In this document: positions 33,895-44,900 of the stretch, piece by piece
Position numbering within the stretch: the first letter of the stretch is position 1
Layout of the letters: the number at the start of each line of letters is the position of its first letter
Origin: Hirsutella rhossiliensis
Lineage: Eukaryota; Ascomycota; Sordariomycetes; Hypocreales; Ophiocordycipitaceae
Reading direction: 5' to 3'
DNA: 64,000 nucleotides
Assembly: GCF_020360975.1 (NCBI RefSeq)
Contig: NW_025408669.1
Span: 1,054,001-1,118,000, forward strand
Program-made: the position numbers and the translations under genes
Notes under the pieces: model-generated
Database searches by the model: none
Told to the model about the DNA's origin: nothing
What the model saw: the letters and a program-made list of their open reading frames with translations, nothing else

Positions 33895-34919
33895 GCCTAT
33901 CGGTCGAGACGCATGCGCGGCAAAGAGCAACACGGCCGTCTGTGTGGACTCGCGGCGTTTAATCTTGGTTTTTTCTATTCCTTTATTTTCAGAGCTACTG
34001 AAAGGTTGCAACTGCATAGCGCAGCAAAGCGTTTGAACAGCGCACGGCATTTCTTCTCGATACCACGGGTTTCACGGCGTCCAAGGGTCCGAACACCAGC
34101 ATTTGAAAATGGTCACTTGTGGCAAGTTCGCCCGCTTCTTTTCATTTTCCGTCTCCTAGTCTTCCACCATGTTTGGGCACACATCGCGGCCGCCTTCGAC
34201 ATGCCTAGCCGTCTTTGGATCAAGGGCTCGACAGGTTTTAATTGCGACGAGCCACTCTCACATACATAGAAATGCATACATACTGCACGTCCACCTATGC
34301 GGACTCTTCCCTACAGTTAGTTGTCGGTTGCTGTCGCCGTCGCGTGGACCATTACGGGCTGGCGCATGCGGAAAACACGATGGGGAGCCCGCGTTGAGCA
34401 GTGTTGGGAGGCCCGATGGTGCCAGCCGACCCAGCGGTGGTTTCAGGCAGGGCACACGAGACTGGACAGAATCTACTACATATCCCTTTGCTTCATAGAT
34501 GAATGGATCAACGACTTATGAGGCTGCATAGAAGTACTCGCCTCTTGGTTTGTGCCACGTTATGATGTACCTGTAAGGCTGGCGTTGCGAGGGGTTCGTC
34601 GGCTTAGGCACAGATGGTGTCTTCAGTGTAGATCAGGGCCGACACGGACGATCATTCCCATGCCGCTCATCCTTTGGGGTCGCCGTGAGCACCGTTGGAT
34701 CGACGGAGGAAATGAACGTTTAATTTACGCACGGGCAACGCTGCGGGTCGGGCGACAACGGCATTTCAACGGTGGTCAAGCTCCCTGGTCCCATCTCCTT
34801 TCCCCCATGGGAGGCGAACAGCCCCCTTGCAGGCGATCAAAACGCGGCGGAAAGACGGGCGCTAAAGAAACCCACGACAAGACAAGACCGATGCCCGCGC
34901 CCTCGCCTCGCGTCGAATA
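33895..34919. other. Intergenic region between convergent samB and EBP2
   Basis: About 1 kb with 3' UTR material expected from both genes. No supported gene; short frames show no recognisable motif. Confidence 0.45.
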
Positions 34920-36336
34920 TCACTTCGCGCCCATGGCCTTGCGCCGGGCCTTGCCTGGCCGCGCCGCCGCCGCCTTGCCGCCCTTGCCCCCCCGTCCCTT
35001 TGCGCCGGCGGCCTTCATGCGCTTGGCGTCGAAGCCCGAGAGGTCGCCGGAGCTGACAGCGTCCCCCGACTTGGCGTGGCGCTTCTTGCCGCCGAAGCCG
35101 TACTTTTCGTTCTTCTTGAGGCGTTTCGAGCCGGCCGGGGTGCCCTTGGGACCGCGCTGGGAGTGCTTGGCGATTTCGTGGTCGACGCCGACGTCGAACA
35201 TGTCGGCCTCGTTGGTGCTGGGATCGGCGCCGGATTCTTGGCGCTCTAGATTGAGGGGGGAGGTATGTGAGTATATCTCTTTCGGAGAGATATAACAGGG
35301 GACGGAAGAGGAGGGCAGGGCGGGAACTCACTTCTCTTGAGCGTCTTGATCTTGTCGAGCGTCTCGCGCTTGGCCTTATGCCGCTCCTGCAGCTTCGCCA
35401 CCTGCACCTGCTTGCCAAACTTCTTCAGGTCGCGCAGCTTGCGGGCCTCGGCGGCGGCTTTCTTAGCCGACGCCTCCTCGACCAGCTTGGCCTTGACCTT
35501 TTCCATGTGGGCATCCTCCTTGACCATCTCGGCAAAGTAGTCCTTGGGCCGCGAGAAGGGGATGCCCTCGGCGAGCAGCTTGTCGCGGCCATGGCGCGCG
35601 GCCTCGAGGCACTGGGAGTAAAAGGCAAGTTCGCGCTGCAGGTCGTCCGACACGTCGGGAATCGAGTCAGCGGTGGCGACGGAAGCGACGACAGACTGGT
35701 GAGACGCAAAGGGTGTGGATTTGTCTGCAGGGATGGATATGCGGTCGAGGGCGGCCTGGAGGGCAGCCGCGTTGTTGATGGTGAGGCGGGTGTGAGGGAT
35801 GAGGTCTTCTTTGTCTTCCTCGTCGAGGTCTTCGAGGTCCGAGACAGGAATGTCCTCGTCGTCTTCCTCGTCATCCTCTGCGTCTTCTTCCCTGGCTTGC
35901 TCGTCTGCCGCTAGCCTCTGTCCGGATTTGAGCGGTTTTCGAGCGAGCTTCTCTTCGAGTTCAATGGACGATTCAGATGTGTCGCTGTCGTCAACGGCGT
36001 CGAGGTTCAGCTGCGGTTTGCGAAGGGGGGAGTCAGCTGCTGAAGGAAACAATAGTTGGCCTGGGAGAGCATGCGGTTACGACTCACATCCTCTCCCTCC
36101 TCGCTTTCCTCCTCTTCATCTTCCTCTTCGTCTTCGTCCGCCCATTCGCCTTGTTCCTCCTTCTTTGCTCCTTGCGCTTTCAGGTCTTGGTCGTCGGCGG
36201 CGGTCTTTTGCGACGCTCCGGCACCCGACCTCTTGCGCTTGAGCGCCGCCTTTTCTTTTTTCGCTTGCTTCAACTTCTTAAAGTCGACTCCCTTTTCGGC
36301 GGCTATCGCCATCCGCAGTCTGCTCTTGGTGACCAT
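34920..36336 (-). CDS. EBP2: rRNA processing protein EBP2
   Basis: 417 aa from three exons: 36088-36336, 35332-36010 and 34920-35245 (introns 77 and 86 bp, phases agree). The start MVTKSRLRMAIAAEKGVD leads into a Lys-rich coiled region and long acidic runs. The Ebp2 core covers residues about 190-330: AAALQAALDRISIP, ELAFYSQCLEAARHGRDKL, GIPFSRPKDYFAEMVKEDAHMEKV, then a Lys-rich coiled coil. The tail is a strongly basic nucleolar signature: KYGFGGKKRHAKSGDAVSSG, then RPGKARRKAMGAK. By family it is a nucleolar assembly factor for the 60S subunit acting early on 27S pre-rRNA, working with Rrs1, Brx1 and others. It is the second pre-60S factor in this window, with SPB1. Confidence 0.95.
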
Positions 36337-36561
36337 GGTGGGCGGACGGGTTGGGCTGCTCGACTCGAGATTTGGTCGGCCGTGATCGTGCAGGCAGGCG
36401 ATTGCGGTTTGGACTTTGGAGGGACTTTCAGAAAATTGCCCGATTCTGCCGGACCAAAGACGCTCACCGCCTTTGCCCTTTCCAGTCACCCCATCTAGGT
36501 AATTACTCCGTACTTTGTTCAGTGCTTGAGTGCCTAGGTACAGTACCCAGGTAGCTGTAAA
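36337..36561. other. EBP2 upstream region
   Basis: 225 bp of promoter/leader. Contains an exact TACTCCGTA at 36504-36512 and a TAGGTAC-type patch at 36534-36550. Confidence 0.4.
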
Positions 36562-36890
36562 GGCCCTGACTAATTATCCAGCACACGGCTCTGACTATTC
36601 AGCACACCAAAAGCGGGGGGGGGGGGAGTGTGGCAAGTGCATCTAAAACGGAAAGGCGCATTATAAAGTAGCTAATACTTAAACTTAATACTTTAACCCT
36701 CTTAGCTTTTTTATATTATATAAAATCTTTAAGGCTAGCTTAGGGCTTAGGGATGACTATATAAATATCTATTTATAATATTTAAAAAGTAAATAGGTAA
36801 GGCTGCTTAAGTTCTCCCAATCTTATGCGCCACAAGCTCCCCACCTTTTGTATGCCGGATAGTCAGAGCCATGTACTGGTTAGTCGGGCC
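36562..36890. mobile_element. Small AT-rich element with imperfect inverted repeats (MITE-like)
   Basis: The left end from 36562 (ggccctgactaa..) pairs with the complement of the right end at 36890 (ggcccgactaacc..). The best shared block is ctctgactatt/c with caaaag, at 36589-36613 and 36845-36868. Pairing continues weakly inward to roughly 80 bp. The interior (36660-36800) is AT-rich like the RIP-altered transposon at 20-22.7 kb. No coding capacity and no clear target duplication. A G13 run lies at 36615-36627. Confidence 0.6.
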
Positions 36891-37826
36891 CATCCGTAAA
36901 TGGCCAATTTCTCAGCCACGCCAAGCGACATTTGCAAAGCATACAGGACTCACCACTCCGTACAGGGTCGTTCTAAAACTGGGCTCTTGACACTATACGG
37001 AGCATGGACGGCATGGGATGCTCGAATTTCATGACCCCTGAATTCAATCTCTGCTTGCATGTCTATGCATAACTTAGTGCAGAGTACGGAACGTATACCC
37101 AGAGGAGCAGGTCCAAACGGAGCAGGAATTCATTCCCCTTGCTGGGGGGGGGGCAGCAATCACAAAGGCAATAAGTTACCGGTACGGAACAACCGGCAGC
37201 AAATGGTTCATCAGTGCTCGGATTTCCGAGTCTAGTTCGCAATGCATTAACTTCACAAAGCGCGGTTTCGCCATGCTTCACCGGGTACCTAGTCTCAGTC
37301 GTGGAACTTGACTGCTCCGTGTTCCCCCTCTCCTTGGCCTTCCAAGTCGGCCAGAATCATGATGCCCGTATAACCCCATAGTGCTCTGCCCTCGACATCG
37401 GCCGCCCGTCCGGAGAGGGAGACCGACAGGCGCCGGGCATGCCGATAGGAAGAAGAATGAAAATATTATAATTCAAGAGAACCACTCCAGCTCGGTGCCG
37501 AGTCGACGATTCATCAAGTTGTTACTCCAGAATCCCCCGACGCTGATTATCGAGTCGTGGTCTGATGTGCAAAAAAACTCTCCGTAGAAGCGGGTGCAGC
37601 GTCCGTTCATCAGAGAGCCTAGGTTGGAAAATTGTGCCGTTTTCAAAACGTTCGATCCATATGCGTATGTGTCGTATCCTTCTTCATGCCTGTGTCGTCT
37701 CGTCTCGTATTGCACATCCGGCCGTCACCAACTCATGCGTGCTAGCCGTGAGAGCGCTCGAGAGCGCCCCCGCCATGGCATCTGAGCCTAGAACTCAATA
37801 TGCCCACTCCGGTGGCGGCAACGTCA
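36891..37826. other. Region downstream of the small CaaX peptide gene
   Basis: About 0.9 kb without a supported gene. Pheromone precursor transcripts in filamentous ascomycetes tend to have long untranslated parts, so part of this could be 3' UTR of the minus-strand peptide gene. Confidence 0.35.
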
Positions 37827-37985
37827 TTACATGACGATGCAAGCGTAGCCGCCGCCACGCGCAAAACGTTTGTCCTCGTCGGTGCCGAGGCGGAGATGTC
37901 TCTTCTTTCCTGCGGTGGAAGTCTTCTTCCTTGCGGAAAAGGTCTTGTGGACCTTGAAGCTGGGCGTTGTCGAGGACTCAGTCAT
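37827..37985 (-). CDS. Candidate lipopeptide (a-factor-like) mating pheromone precursor, CaaX peptide
   Basis: A 52-aa minus-strand ORF not noticeable by length: starts MTESSTTPSFKVHKTF, has Lys/Arg-rich middle (ARKKT, GKKRHLRLG), then DEDKR and ends GGGYACIVM-stop. The last four residues Cys-Ile-Val-Met form a CaaX box with Met at X, the preferred farnesylation signal. That ending, tiny size and polar precursor are the hallmarks of ascomycete a-type pheromone precursors. Support for it being real: a CACCATGA start context, mostly C/G third codon positions, a CT/CA-rich leader typical of strongly expressed fungal genes, and a TATAAAG box 162 bp upstream of the ATG. By family the peptide would be farnesylated, trimmed, carboxymethylated and exported by a Ste6-type pump. 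KR at residues 39-40 is a possible processing point. It could instead be another small prenylated peptide, or chance. Confidence 0.6.
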   Translation of the reverse strand: MTESSTTPSFKVHKTFSARKKTSTAGKKRHLRLGTDEDKRFARGGGYACIVM

Positions 37986-40192
37986 GGTGTCGAAGTCTGG
38001 TTTTTGAAGCAGGAGAGGAAGTCTTCCAAGGAGATGGCCAAGAAGATGATATCAAGAGGATGGTGTGGAAACAGAGTGTCTGGTGAAGTCGAGTTGTCGT
38101 CGTATTGCAGAGACAAGGCGCAATTTCATCCCTGGTCAAAGGATGACTTTATATTCGTCCTTGACGTGAGGGTTTGTCGCCCGTTCTTCGGTCCTTTTGG
38201 CATGCTTGCCCCTGTTGGTACTGCCTGGGGTGCCAGGCTTGGCGATTTCCAGACAATGCCTCGGGCTTCACATTGTCTCGTAGTATTGTGCTCACGGCAG
38301 GGGAGGGCCACCACCGGCCCCGTAGGCTAAATTGGCGCACGACTCAGCCGTAACACCAAAAGAATGCTTAATGGACTCTCAGCTGATGTGGCAAAAAAAG
38401 GCTGTTGCGCGGTGTCAATTCGCATTCAATGCTTGCCCGCGCTCTCAAGCGCCAAGGCCCCGAGAGAGCTGGGATTGTTCGCATGTGTTGTGCTCAACGC
38501 CAGCCGACGCCAATGGCTGCAACTGACGCAAGCCAGCAGTTGATTGAACTGATTTCAATCGGCTGAACCATCGTCGCCGGTTTCTTCAACTTCCCAATCC
38601 GTGATGGGTTCTGGGATGTGCGGGGGTCGCACCGACCGCCAACGCGCGCTCAAACCATCATCGACTGGTACTCCAATCCCCGTCCAAGGCCGTAAACTTG
38701 TAAATCATCAGTATTCGTGCTGGCTTGTGCACAGCGCCGCCGATTCAACATCCCTCCGCTGTCCCACATCGTCGAGCATCCGGGCCGAGGTGGGAGGGGT
38801 TGCACGGGGCTGTTCAAAGCTTCGAAGCGAGTCCGCTCACTCAGGGCGGAGACATACATGGAGGGCAGAGCGATGCTCAGGCGAATGATCTAGCCATGAC
38901 TCCAGGTTTCGTATCCACTCGATTGCGCCTCGTCTGGGGAATGAAGGCATGCGCCCTCCCAGTCCGGGGCAGAGGCAGCGCAGCGCGTTGACTCTGGCTC
39001 ACCCCAAGTCGAAAACGACGGACATGAGTGTGGCGTCATGAGAGAAACAAACGATTGATCGGGAGTAGCACGCAGCCCTTGCCAAGGCTTCTCTTTCGTT
39101 GCATAGGCATTCGCTTCCGTCGAGGGTACGATGACAGCGTGGTTGGGCGACCTTGAACAGCATACACACTTTCCTAAGGGCTGTTCTGGGCCGGTCCGGG
39201 ATTCACTTCGGCTCGACGGGAAGCGTTGGTCCATTTGTCCCGTCGCAGCAACGAAGGACCGTCGGACTGTCGGTTCTCCATTGTTTGCATGCGCGGTTCC
39301 ACGATATGGGTCTCCAGTTTCGGGGGCCAAACTGGCGGCTGCGCTTCCCCTGCCAACACGAGGACGACACGGGATTCCATGGATCCGGGAAGGCCTCGGA
39401 TTGTCCTGGTGACCCACGGGGCCTCGTCTTGAGGGATGCAGCCACGTGGGAGAGCCTGTTTGTCCCGTCAGCTATGCTCACTAATGCGGCATGCCATAAT
39501 CATCGAGCTAGCCTTGCCGGGCAGTTTCTGTGGGGTCGTTCAGGAAGAATGGAAGAATAATAGCTATAGTGCGAGATGGTGGCTTCCGGGAACTCCCAAC
39601 AATGCATGGGGTCCGATTGCGCGTTGCCTGATCGGAAGCCTTGCCGAGCGTCAGAGCTCCTGGAATTCTGATTGTCGATCACGCAACCTGGAATTTACCT
39701 CTGCTGCTGGCTGCCGACCTGACGTGAGAGGAGAGGTTTTGTGGGGGGGGGGGCAGCAAGGGGTTGGAACCAAGCAGCAGGGACCTTGGGGTGATAGCCG
39801 TGATTTTTCGGGACAGGTGGCAAGTTGCTTGTTCCGTTGAAGTCCTCTCTTGTCGAGACAACGTGATTGTTGGTGTCGACGCAGGCCTAGGTCTCTGGGT
39901 GAACGGCCTAGGAGCTGGGATGAGGGGAAAGTGAGGAAAGGCTATAGGGTAAGTTATGCAGATGGCGAGCGAGTGCCAAATCCACTCAAAAAAAAAGTCA
40001 AGAAAAAAGGAGCCAGACAAATCTTCCATGGAGCGCCACCGCCCATCCGCACCTTGGCCAATCCACCGACAACAGAGCACGCCAATTATCCCCCGAGAAC
40101 AACCCCCTTGCGACAGTCGAAGTTTCCGGTGAGGGTATTGACCGGAACGCTCAAAGACGAACCTCAAGAGGGACCGGCCGGCCAGCTGCGAG
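37986..40192. other. Long gene-poor region
   Basis: About 2.2 kb with no supported long gene. Its left edge (37986-38160) is the leader and promoter of the CaaX peptide gene. Frames at 38890-39560 on both strands overlap each other and lack motifs. The right edge is the promoter of the CCDC137-like gene; a G9 run lies near 39743. Confidence 0.4.
38147..38154 (-). promoter_or_regulatory. TATA box of the CaaX peptide gene
   Basis: ATATAAAG on the minus strand (ctttatat on plus), 162 bp upstream of the ATG at 37985. The intervening leader is CT/CA-rich (ACTCGACTTCACCAGACACT type). Strong TATA boxes are uncommon among the window's housekeeping genes and fit a regulated, abundant transcript. Confidence 0.5.
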
Positions 40193-41151
40193 ATGCCCCA
40201 CAAACACAAGAGAAAGCGAGGCGAGGACGGCGAGTAAGCACCGCGTGCCGTCGCATGTCTGCTTTTCCAGAATAGGCTTCTGACTCGCAAAACAGCTATG
40301 AACTGCCCGCCACCCAGATAGCCCGCCCGCTGCCCGCTTCGTCGAGCAAGCAAGGCGCCAAACCAGGACCTCGCACTGTCAAAAAGCGACGCAATAATCG
40401 CAGCGCCGACGACGATGCCCCACGCGCCTTCAAGAGACTCATGGCAGTCGCGCAAGGCCAAAAAATCAGGTCGGGTCTCGACGACGGAGAAAAGGGCAAG
40501 AGAGCGGCAGATCTCGCCCCGGAACCCCTGCGCATTCGCCCTGGCGAAGACTCGAGATCCTTTGCTGCTCGCGTCGATGCGGCACTTCCCCTGGCCGGTC
40601 TGGCAAAAAAGACCAAGGCGAAGGACGGAAAGGACGAGATCGGACTCAAGGTGCACCGCACCCGCAAGGAACGCAAGATGCACAAGCTCTACGACCAGTG
40701 GCGAGCAGAGGAACGCAAGATCCAAGACCAGAAGGAAGAGGAGCTCGAGGAGGCCGCCGAGAGGGAGATGGACAACGACGCGGCCGGCACCCTCTCGTCA
40801 GAACTGATGATGGCCGGCATGGACGAGGAGAGGTCTGGCAAGAAAAGAGGCCGGCGGCGGCGGGCCAAGGCCGAAGAGGAGGACCCCTGGCTCGAACTCA
40901 AGCGCAAGAGAGCGGAAGCTCCAGTTGGTCTTCATGACGTCGCTCAAGCTCCTCCTGAACTACACAAAAAGATGCGGCAGCAGCTCAAGGTGGGAGACGC
41001 CGCCGCCGATGTTGACAACATACCCAAGGCTGCCGGAAGTCTCCGTCGGCGCGAAGAATTGCAGATGGCGAGAAATGACGTTGTCGAGGCGTACAGGAAA
41101 ATCAGAGAGCACGAGCAGGCAAAGCTCGATGGCCTAAGAAGACGGACGTAA
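40193..41151 (+). CDS. Conserved basic coiled-coil protein, CCDC137-like, probably nucleolar
   Basis: 298 aa from two exons: 40193-40233 and 40296-41151, with a 62-bp intron (GTAAGC..CAG). The start MPHKHKRKRGEDGDYELPA is in exon 1; the first ATG of the long frame (40441) is internal. It contains KKRRNN, AFKRLMAVAQGQKIRSGLDDG, and PLRIRPGEDSRSFAARVDAALP (residues about 95-120), then RTRKERKMHKLYDQWRAEERK leading to a Glu/Lys coiled coil. A second basic patch (KKRGRRRRAK) and LRRREELQMARNDVVEAYRKIREHE end the protein. The composition and the RxGED..F..R motif recall fungal relatives of nucleolar CCDC137; such proteins are sometimes mislabelled urease accessory proteins. I assign no biochemical function. 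Confidence 0.8.
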
Positions 41152-41341
41152 AGCTTTTAGATGCCCACAGCGTGCTGTGATAAATGGATGAGAATGTCCC
41201 GGTGCAACTTGATGTCAGGCCTCGGACTCTTCTTTCCGTCTGCTCGTGCACACGTCCTCATGCTACCTCTGCTCTTGGAAGCGTCCCAGTCTCAGCCCAG
41301 GCGTGTGATAACGATGAAGAGATGGACAGATAGGTAAGGTA

Positions 41342-41349
41342 ATTAATAG
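41342..41349. repeat. Target-site duplication of the MITE (left copy)
   Basis: ATTAATAG, repeated exactly at 41723-41730 on the far side of the element. Confidence 0.85.
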
Positions 41350-41722
41350 GAGTATTACTATTTGCCCCGGAGCAAATCTCTATTCGGCCTAACCCGCTAA
41401 AGTGAAAGTACCTAGATGTTACTAGCTAGTACTTTATATTGGCTATCTCTTAATAGAAAATCCTTAGAAATTTCTAGAGAGCTCTTACTTCGGAAAAGCG
41501 TACTCGAGCGCCCGAGCCAGTAGGGGAGGGGTCCCCCTTGGGGAGGGGCCCTACTGTGGGGGTTTATCCCCCGCACGAGGTGAGCGCGACGTACAAGACG
41601 AGACTTGAAAATACTTAAGATATCGCAATGATGACTAAGATATATATCATCCAATTAAAAAGGAGGATTTCTTGAGAATCCGGGCCGAATAGAGATTTGC
41701 TCCGGGGCAAATAGTAATACTC
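41350..41722. mobile_element. Intact 373-bp MITE with 40-bp perfect inverted repeats and 8-bp TSD
   Basis: The 40 bases 41350-41389 (from gagtattactatttgcc) are the exact complement of 41683-41722. The element is flanked by the direct repeat ATTAATAG at 41342-41349 and 41723-41730. An 8-bp duplication fits the hAT superfamily. There is no coding capacity. The interior has a hairpin (CAGTAGGG at 41518-41525 with CCCTACTG at 41539-41546) and each TIR itself contains atttgc..gcaaat. It sits about 235 bp upstream of the TFC3 ATG. Perfect TIRs and TSD imply a young insertion that has not been altered by RIP. Confidence 0.93.
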
Positions 41723-41730
41723 ATTAATAG

Positions 41731-41957
41731 TACCTATACCTATGATTGCCGACCGAGGAGCAAGCAAGGTCATTATGTCAGCAAGTCAGTCCGGCAAAGC
41801 TCCGGCTAAATAGCAAAAAGCTAGTCACGGAATTGCAAATGACCAACTGGTCGCGCGTTCAAACCCCCGCCCGAGAAGCTTTTTATCAACGCCCAGCCTG
41901 CACATCGCCTCCTGGTTTCATCCACCCTATCATGAAAATACAGAGGCCCCGGAAGTC
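41731..41957. other. TFC3 upstream region
   Basis: 227 bp between the MITE's right target duplication and the TFC3 ATG. No gene seen. A tRNA-like gttcaaaccc at about 41859 was examined and rejected. Confidence 0.4.
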
Positions 41958-44900
41958 ATGGCATGGGAGCTTGAGGGACTGATTGCGCATCTGCTGATGC
42001 TCATATCTTGCGCCGGCGAACACGGTGAGTTCATGGCCTTCCCCCAATCCCAGAGTGAAAGCGACATGGACAGAAGGTTGCTGGATCTGCACGTAGGCAG
42101 GTTCTAGTGCAGGGAATCAAAGCCTTGGAACCTTCAGAGGGAATATCGGCGCATGTACGGCGTGATGCTAACGAGGCTCGGCTAGGCTGTTCTGTGCGAG
42201 AGCTCCTGGGAGCCATCGGTGACTCATTGGCCCCCTCGGGCTCTTCATCTCAAGATGCCCAAAACGCCCCGCCAGATCGGGCAGCTTCAGAAGTGTGGAC
42301 GTGGCTGGTACGGAGGAGCGATGTGTCGGTTGGCCATGGGAGAGAGCATAATCACCTCTCCTTGCCCGAGCTCCTGTCCCTACCACAGCTCCACCCCCTG
42401 GCGAGCAACGGTCCCCAGGCCAAGGGCGACGAAGGCGCAACCCGGGCTCAGGAATGCATACAAAACGGCTCGAATTCAAGCCCGGAGGACGCCATTAGGG
42501 TTCGAACCTCGGAGGCGACCATGTGGGAGGCCATCACCGGGCACGCAGTCGATCACAAGCGTGTTCCTCGATCCGAATGGCTCTTGCTTCTCGGCATAGC
42601 ATCCAGCAAGTCAGAGGGCATCTTGCAGGGAGACTTGGGCCGTCTCGTCGACCAGGATAAGCGCTCCGTTCCCAAACGCACAGATGCCCTCGTTAAGAAA
42701 GGCTACATCGTCAAAAGAACGACACTCATCAGGGGCACCAAGACGAGCAAAATGTGGCTGAGATCGCTCGTGCCGCCTTTGCCCAGAGAGAGCGACCCTG
42801 CCGAGGAGCCCAAGGCCGACATGAACCTATCGCGACAGACACTGGCCGAAAATCTCGACCCAGTCCCCTGGCGCATCCGCTGGACCGGCCCGGATATCGA
42901 CTACAAGGCCTTGGCCACCACAATCATGGCCGTTGCCAAGGAATGGGATGTCATACGCGTTAGGGACCTCAAGGAAAAGCTGGGCGTTCTGGGTATGCGC
43001 TGGCAGATGAAGATTGTGTCCAAAACCTGCCGGTTTCTGAACTCGCGCGGCGCGATCCAGTACGTTGCCGCCAAACTCGAGAATCGGGTGTTCAAGGACT
43101 GTGTCAAGTTCACTCGAGATATGACGGCCGAGGACTGGTCAATATACTTGTCGACGGGCAAGCACCCCGGGAAACCAGCCAGAGGCAGCGAACACATCAT
43201 GAGCGACGAGGACAATGGCAACGAGCGGCTCAGCATGCAGCGGGCCCACAACGCTCGCCTGAGCATGTGCCCCCCTTGGTCTATGGACAAGCCACTGCCG
43301 CAAGCGATCGCGAGGACGGTGCAGTCTCTCGGGGACCACGGTTTATCCAATCCCGACATTTACATGTTGACGCTTGGTGCCACCTTCAACCGCTTCCTCT
43401 CGTCCATGACTGGATCTTTGTCGACGACGGACCTTCAACCCCTGCACCTCCGACACTTGCAGATGAGAAATGAGCACATCCGCACCGGGAAAGTCGCGTC
43501 GTATCTGTTTTACTTGCCCCCGCCCCTCACTTCGGCTGAGACCGCGGCATCAGACCCGGTTGATAAAGCTGCCTTGCCTGAAAACGGGGACCTTCCAGCT
43601 TGTCCAGGTGATATGTTCGGCTTCCTGCCTGCCACGGCCGTACCAGCCCACCCGTCCAGTTCTCTGGCTGCCATGTGTGGTCTCCGGCTGCCCGGGAAGC
43701 AAGGGAGGAAGGGGATGCGGCGACGGGGAAGGAAATCGAAACACGCGGAGAAGCAACAACCAGACAAAGGCTGCCCGGCAGAGCCCGATGTAGGTGTCAA
43801 GAAGACGGCGGATCCAGAGTCGGCGATAGTGGAGGTGGCGGAACCGGAGACGTCGAAGCCGAACACGCCCGAGAAACAGCGCAAACCGCGGCGGTGCTCA
43901 AGCCGCCTTATAACATTGAAGCTTCGGCCAGAGACTCTACGCCTTGCAACGATGGAAAATTGGCCGACGTCGCCTCCGGACCCACAAGGAAGCTCTGCCC
44001 AGCGTCGGACGAGATCTTCGCTGAAAGCACCAGGCCCAGTGGTTCGAGTTGACCCTGCTGAAAGCGGCGAGTCTGAATCCGACTCAAAAGAAGACGATGC
44101 ACAGCCACCAACTACGTTGACTCGAGGGCGTGGGCGTGGGACTGGGCGCCCCCGTGGTCGCCCCCGCGGCTCTGGTCGCGGTCGTGCACGACGGCCGTCT
44201 CCAGTTCGGACGGCCGAACCATCACCCCCGAGGCCCTGGAGATGCGAGAAATGCGGCGGAAGCTGGAAGAACGACATTGGCCTCAAATATCACCTCGAAA
44301 AGTCTCGTACTTCCTGCAACCCGTCGTACACTTCCCCGGTCCTCCACGCAACCCGCAAGGGGAAGCAGGCGAGCTTCTTCAGGCCAAAGGCATCCAGTCC
44401 GTCGGACGGCGTGGCGTCCTGGTCACTGATAGGAAGCGGATCCCCGTGCCCGGACAGAAACGGCTTTGGACTTGAGGATGCATCAATATCACCCCTCATC
44501 CACAGCCACCGGGATGAGGAACGGGCCGCTGAGAAGCCAGGGCACGCAGAAGAGATCCCAACATTGGGAATGGAGCAAGCTTGCCCGGAGTTGAGCTCGA
44601 CAGAGACAGGGGAAGAAGGCAGTCGGCTCTCTCCACCGCATGCCAATCCTGGGGTGCTACTTCGGGATGAATCGATTGTACCGCGCCAGATATTGACCCT
44701 CAATAGCCACCAAAGGCGTCCGGATAGCCCTGCATTCAGGCCTCGGGAGGAAGAAAAGGCTGCTGACCTGGCCCGGTTGGCGCCGCGAGTGGACGCAGAA
44801 GAAGCTGTGCCAGTTTCCGGTACGTTGTCGACCGAGGACGACGGCCGATGCGTCTCTGTCCAACAGGAACCCCCGGAGCCTTGCCACTCGAGCTCTGGGA

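Noticed and set aside
34552..35295. 247-codon plus-strand frame
   Set aside because: Antisense to EBP2 exon 3 and its 3' region; Pro/Arg-rich shadow of Lys/Gly codons.
37800..38330. 176-codon plus-strand frame
   Set aside because: No motif; it is the antisense shadow of the CaaX peptide ORF and its leader, which explains the open frame better.
39679..40725. 348-codon minus-strand frame
   Set aside because: Antisense to both exons and the intron of the CCDC137-like gene; hydrophobic stretches arise from the complement of Lys/Glu codons.
41840..41880. Possible tRNA T-arm (gttcaaaccc)
   Set aside because: The flanking bases do not pair as a T-stem and no matching acceptor, D or anticodon arms could be found.
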